Of a stretch of 64,000 nt of DNA, positions 59,272 through 64,000 are shown piece by piece. A model generated the notes under the pieces. The model had not been told where the DNA came from. It made no database searches and worked only from the letters and a program-made list of their open reading frames with translations. A program made the translations under genes and the position numbers. Location: contig OZ018410.1 of the NCBI GenBank assembly GCA_963969595.1, positions 32,802,913 to 32,866,912 on the forward strand, read 5' to 3'. Source of the DNA: Neckera pumila. Taxonomy: Eukaryota > Streptophyta > Bryopsida > Hypnales > Neckeraceae. The first letter of the stretch is position 1. The number at the start of each line of letters is the position of its first letter.

Positions 59272-59535
59272 GAGCATCCCCACCTGGGAGTTCCGTTTCC
59301 CTAAAAGTTTAGGGAAGAGGACCTGAGATGCAGATAGGGATAAAGAAAATTCACCGCACCAAACGTTTTCTAAATCCTATATCCGTAAATTATACAGAAT
59401 TCTGTAAAACTCTCACCAAATCTTGTATCCAGAGGCTCATTTAGAGAACTCGTGAGGTCTCATCTGTATAAAGTCAAGGTTGACTGCTTTGAGACTTCAA
59501 GTTTAGGGATAGAGAACAGATTGGTGGGGATGCTC
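59272..59535. mobile_element. Tourist-like MITE, TAA target duplication
   Basis: 264 bp with ends GAGCATCCCCACC and GGTGGGGATGCTC between TAA at 59269-59271 and TAA at 59536-59538. Confidence 0.82.
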
Positions 59536-59769
59536 TAAGGAGATTGCCGTGGTTGCCTTGTGGTCAAATACTCAGACAGACACAACTGAAAGCACAGATT
59601 TGACTGTAGATGAGATTCGGCGATGGTGCGATGCGTGATCTTTGCGAATTCTGAAAAGGATAACCTACTGCATTCATAGACTCAGGGCCAGCCTTACCTA
59701 ATGCACAACGCGCTGCCTGGAATCGGCCACATCAGTCCGTTATGTAGGATTTGGTCTCAGTTTGATTCA

Positions 59770-59970
59770 TTTGGACGCCGATGGCGGCTTTTAGAGTTGG
59801 AGATACGGTTGTTTGGAACAGGCAAGGACCCCTCCCTTGTGTGTTTCGCTTAATTTTTTGTTTCGTGTGGTTCCTTCGTTTTGTCCAGCCCCTGTGGCTT
59901 GGCTGCTTTGTATTCTTCGTTTTGCAATGGATACCATTTTGTTTCAGAAAAAAGAAAAAAAGAAGAAGAG
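59770..59970 (+). mobile_element. Probable 5'-truncated LINE tail
   Basis: A Trp/Phe/Leu-rich reading, then GCAATGGATACCATTTTGTT and an A-rich tail at about 59947-59968, similar in style to the tail at 57590-57697. The target duplication was not found. Confidence 0.4.
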
Positions 59971-60905
59971 ATAGCTGACATAATAAAAAACAGTCTAAAG
60001 TCGAGGTATCCAAAAGGTTACTACACGATCAATTGCATAAAGGGAGGTGGACTTGTTGAACTCCCTTGAGGTGTGCAAATCGTGTCCCTAGTAAAGAAGA
60101 AGTGGGCAATTTGTGGCTTGCCATGGCGTGAACCTTGAGAGTTATCCCTTGTCCCGCCCGAGGTTAACAGCAGAAGACATGAGTGAGGTACTGTTTATAA
60201 TTAATAAAGGTTTGAATATGGTGGAATTGAAGCCATATCGGATGCAGGTTGCAGGTTGGTTTTACAGCATACTCACAAGCAAAAGGAAACGCACCTCCGG
60301 CACGTACTCCTGCAGTAGTCCGACTGGGAGTTTGAACACTGAACGCGGAGGGCTGGGGGTTAGTTGTGATGAGATGAGCCTGTTCATTCTCCTACAATCT
60401 CGTTTTCAGTATCAAAATTCCAGGCCAAAAAAAATTTGTACTCACAAGCAACTGGACACACATACCGAAACAAAACCATGATCAGAGGACGGAACCAATT
60501 GTCAATTTACAGTGATGAACCTGATGCTAGAGCAGTACACTGAATTGTCATGTTCGCGAGGGGGGATTAGCGTCACGTAGAAAATTAAGACTCAACTTCT
60601 AACAAATCCACAGAATTACTTCTAGCAACAATGATGAAGCAAAATAACACCAAATTGTTGCCTAATGGACCTCGCCTAATCCATTGAAGTTCTATCAGCT
60701 AAACCCTAAATCCAAAGTAACAACCACAAAAGCTTAAAAACAACAGTTAATGATTCGAAATCACCACTTGCAATCAGAAAACAGAAGCAAGGAAAGCCAA
60801 GTCAGGACCCCAAACGCCCCACTGACCCCTACCACCTGCGACCTAAGATCTGAGACCTCCAAATTCAAAACGATTTAGCTCAAACTGCAGAATGAATGTG
60901 ATTCA

Positions 60906-61000
60906 AACTTCCAAAAAATGGCAACAACATTTGGATCTCTAGGACATACCTCTTCATGCAGGATCAACTCGTAAGTGCTTGAGCCTTGGAGCGCCGCCTA
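60906..61000 (-). other. Possible small exon on the minus strand
   Basis: Between a potential acceptor (GAATAG at about 61000) and a strong donor (GAAGAG then GTATGTCC, near 60951) lies a 48-bp phase-0 stretch reading AALQGSSTYELILHEE. No partner exons were recognised, so no gene is called. The region 59970-62900 otherwise holds no supported gene. Confidence 0.25.
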
Positions 61001-62965
61001 TTCAAACGAAAACCCTGCACTACGAAATGACAGCCTTTAAGCCAAAAGCAGCCCTCATAAAGAACAGACTTCTTCCATTTGCTGAATTCTCGATGGGATA
61101 TTGGAGAAAAAACATAGAGAACGAAATGGCCTTCCTTTAGCAACAGACTGCCGCAGGACGGCGGCATGAAAGCAGCAAAATCAAAAGTAGAAATGACTAG
61201 CAAAACTGATAAAAAAACAAAACAGTCCAGAAAGACCTCAGCAGCCAGCATGAATATCCTCTCTCGACTAGTGGACGCCTCCTTCCTTTGCCTTTGAAGT
61301 AAGCATCGCCCACCTTCTTGAGGCCAACGACCCCAGGTCTGATTGCTGCAAGCGTCGACCCTCCCCAAATTCTATGCAGATAATTCTGCTGCCAGTTAAT
61401 TTTCTTTGAAACTAAAGGCATTCTCAGCCTGCTGCTGCAGCAAACGCATTGATCATACAAGAAATCGAATCCAATGTGGGTGGAAGCAAGGCAAATTCAC
61501 GGCGAAAGTGCTTCTGGAGTTCTGGCGACCTGCCAGTTACAAGCGCCATCAATCTTCCCGTAAGAAAAGCAAGGACATCAATAATCTCCCAGTGAGTCAA
61601 CAAACAAAACAGATCATGGCACAAAATAATGTACTACTTTGAAAGTTAGCACAAGTCAAGATGAGCAGCACTCCATAGAATTCTAGAAAGTCCATAAACC
61701 CAATTCCAGCGAGTACAACTATAATATTTCTTTGATTCAGCTCTGAAGTTTATTTCATAGTTACATTACAAAGTCAAACTTTCTGGATTTCAATCTATGG
61801 AGGTATAAACTTGCAAGGAAAATCAGCTTGTGGGACTCACTGCACAATACGGTACCAAGGGTAAAAGATGTGAAATTTGAGAACAGGAGATTTGGAGCTC
61901 TTTCAGTCCCAGAGAGTTCCAGAGAGTTGTTTTGGTCAGAGCAAGAATATAGATAGAATCTTTAGCAAATGTGGGATTATTGAGGATAGAGGAGTCAAAG
62001 TGAAAAAAGCATCTATACTAGATTGGAGAATGATTGATAGACAGTGGGTGTGCAAAAGTTAGGGCGATCCATTGTTGGTATTGCAAGAATTCAAAGTTTC
62101 TTGATAGAGTATACCACATTGTTGACATCAATGTATGAGAAATGCCCAAATTTTAAGTTAAGACGGTTCAAAAATTGAGTTAAATATGCTGAGTTCAAGG
62201 ACCTAAAACATGTGAAATTTGAGAAAAGGAGATTCTGTTTTGAGGTCCTTCAAAGTGACAATTTCTAATACACCAAATAGTGCAATTAGGTTGCCCCACA
62301 CTAACAAAGATTTGAAGAAGGGCTTCCCACTGAAACTGAAAGTAGGTCTGTTGCAGTGAAAGTCACTTAATAATTTGAATTTATATGCAGAGATTGTAAA
62401 TTGAGGTCTAGTAGTGCATAATAAATTATTCGAAGGCTAAATATACTGGACTAGTGCGAGTGAAGGTGCAACGTCCTGCTAGTGCGCATGGTGATTTTGA
62501 ACCTCAGTTGTAATATTGTGAGTTCGACAAGATAAAGACAAAAAAGGGAAAAAAAAACTTGTTGCTTCTTGTAACAAATTTCAGCAATCACGAAGATGTC
62601 GTCAACATTGCACTACACAGAGTGCAGGATAGACTTCGAAAGAGGCCTGAGATTGAACTCAAACTTGCGAGTTCACAGCTCAACATGCTTTTACTGAAAT
62701 TACAGAAATCACGAGTAAAATACTTCCTTCATTCCTTGTCTGTGTACCGTACTATCTGAGCAAAGGTTCGGGAAACCATGATACATTACTGTACTGTATG
62801 GTACAGTGGGGTACAATAATATTTCAAAGTGGCTATTGTGCCATTCAAAGAATTTTGCATAACATTGAATATTATGGGCATTTTTTTTTGTTTTCCACAA
62901 TTAGCATTCAATGTTATGCAATCTCAATCAACTATACCAAATTTCAGTTCCAAAAAAGCAAAACT

Positions 62966-63250
62966 TCACTTTTGGTGAATTGTTTCATTTAATATTCATG
63001 GTTTATGGTGATAATTGATTGAAAAAAATTGGTGATAAAGTTTTTTAATTTGATTGCATAGATATGTAGAAAACATTCATATACATATCTTTCATGTTAA
63101 AAAAAACATTGATTTTACAAAGTTTGATCATATGAATGTTTCCTACATATCTATGTGATCAAATTAAAAATATTCATCACCACTATTTTTCAATCAATTA
63201 TCACGTTAAACCATGAATATTATATGAAAAGCTTCACCAAAAATGAAAAT
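62966..63250. repeat. Long inverted repeat, ~120-140-bp arms
   Basis: The left arm (ATATTCATGGTTTATGGTGA through CATAGATATGTAG) pairs with the right arm (CTACATATCTATG through TAAACCATGAATAT). The centre is near 63105. A foldback element, AT-rich. Confidence 0.75.
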
Positions 63251-63870
63251 TTACTTTGTGGAAACAAAAATTTGGTCATGTTTGGTTGGAATTGTGTAAT
63301 TAAGAATCGAATGATGTGATTGTGGGAGACAAAAAAAGCTAATTACATTCACTGTCTAACAAAAAAAACATTTGGCTACAAAGGAAACAATTCAGGCCCA
63401 AGATGGGACTCCTAGTCTAGAAAGGACGCATTTGTCACCTTAAAAATCATCCATTTTGAAACAATGTGAATCATCATTCTACTTTAGAAAAACAAAAGCA
63501 CTCATTAGAAGACAATTTATAGTGAAAGACCTCCCTTTTTTGCTCAAAATTCCAAAGATGAATATCTACACTTCTATCTTACATGGAAGGATTTTGTGTC
63601 ATCCATCAATTCATCAAACACTTTAGGCGAGCTTACATGTGAGCCAGGTGGATAGAAAAAGTAATAAAAATATAAAAATCGTTCAACCAATTAATAGTAA
63701 ACATGGAGCATTAGAGAAAAAATCAACCCTCTAGAGAGTTGCTCCATAGATCCCTTTAGTACTCTGAAATTTAGTTTCAAGGTGCTAAAAAATAGTTTCC
63801 CCCCTATTTTTGTGTAGCTGAAATTGCTGTGACAATGGTGCAAGAACCCAGATTTTTGAATAACAAATTA

Positions 63871-63903
<33 letters not shown>
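63871..63903. repeat. Microsatellite (AAT)n
   Basis: About eleven uninterrupted AAT units. Confidence 0.9.
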
Positions 63904-64000
63904 CTTAAGAAAATATTTAAAAATATATATATAGTTTTAAAAAAAAATCAACGAAATCTGATTGCTTCGACGAGCAGTCATATACTCTGAATGTTCACCA

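Noticed and set aside
60964..61460. Two overlapping minus-strand open frames of 134 and 87 codons
   Set aside because: Neither shows a domain and they conflict in frame; kept only as a possible spliced region around 60906-61000.
1..64000. CRISPR-like arrays, bacterial operons, tRNA or rRNA genes
   Set aside because: No regularly spaced short repeats, Shine-Dalgarno-led gene strings or cloverleaf/rRNA sequences were recognised; spliced plant-type genes and MITEs argue for nuclear eukaryotic DNA.

Overview
This window is AT-rich, repeat-dominated plant nuclear DNA. The plant assignment rests on one spliced gene for a PARP-type zinc finger plus DNA 3'-phosphatase (the plant ZDP architecture) and on several plant-typical miniature transposons: Emigrant-like, TAA/TTA-flanked Tourist-like and Stowaway-like elements. 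The abundance of piggyBac, pogo and DUF4371/hAT-like transposase remnants in a plant background makes me lean to a bryophyte or another early-diverging land plant. That is inference only. No RNA genes, CRISPR arrays or bacterial features were seen.

Layout. 1-3.8 kb: decayed piggyBac-type transposase on the + strand. 3.8-8.5 kb: AT-rich DNA with a foldback element and two small MITEs. 8.5-13.8 kb: a piggyBac-type MITE split by a complete 4.36-kb pogo-like transposon, which carries a transposase frame with two internal stops. 14-19.3 kb: repeats, a long hairpin and further MITEs. 20.5-21.2 kb: a GC-richer unrecognised open frame. 21.45-26.9 kb (- strand): the one clearly conserved cellular gene, ZDP-like, with 12 exons that I could phase completely. 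28.1-31.4 kb (- strand): a decayed hAT-like transposase gene. 32.6-38.5 kb: three TTAA-flanked MITEs of about 920 bp and a fragment of the membrane-protein family described next. 40.8-46.3 kb: a locus with an intact orphan two-TM protein gene (44555-45397, -) and a degenerate tandem copy of its 3' end and downstream DNA, with a MITE inserted in only one copy. 47-53 kb: more MITEs and foldbacks. 54.2-55.7 kb (- strand): a two-exon gene for a repeat-rich one-TM protein, with a 155-bp near-perfect hairpin and repeats beyond its stop. 56.5-59.5 kb: a three-copy dispersed repeat (one copy with an Emigrant-like insertion), a retroposed SINE/LINE tail and an 11-bp minisatellite. 60-64 kb: mostly unassigned.

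The best-supported novel observations are the dated nesting of pogo inside a piggyBac MITE with an exact TA duplication; the ~920-bp TTAA MITE family with at least six copies here; two insertions whose empty sites survive in duplicated sequence; the orphan two-TM family and the orphan repeat-rich gene, which share an upstream motif; and a bias to TAG among premature stops in three unrelated transposases. Exon borders, terminal repeats and duplications were read by eye, and no search was run.
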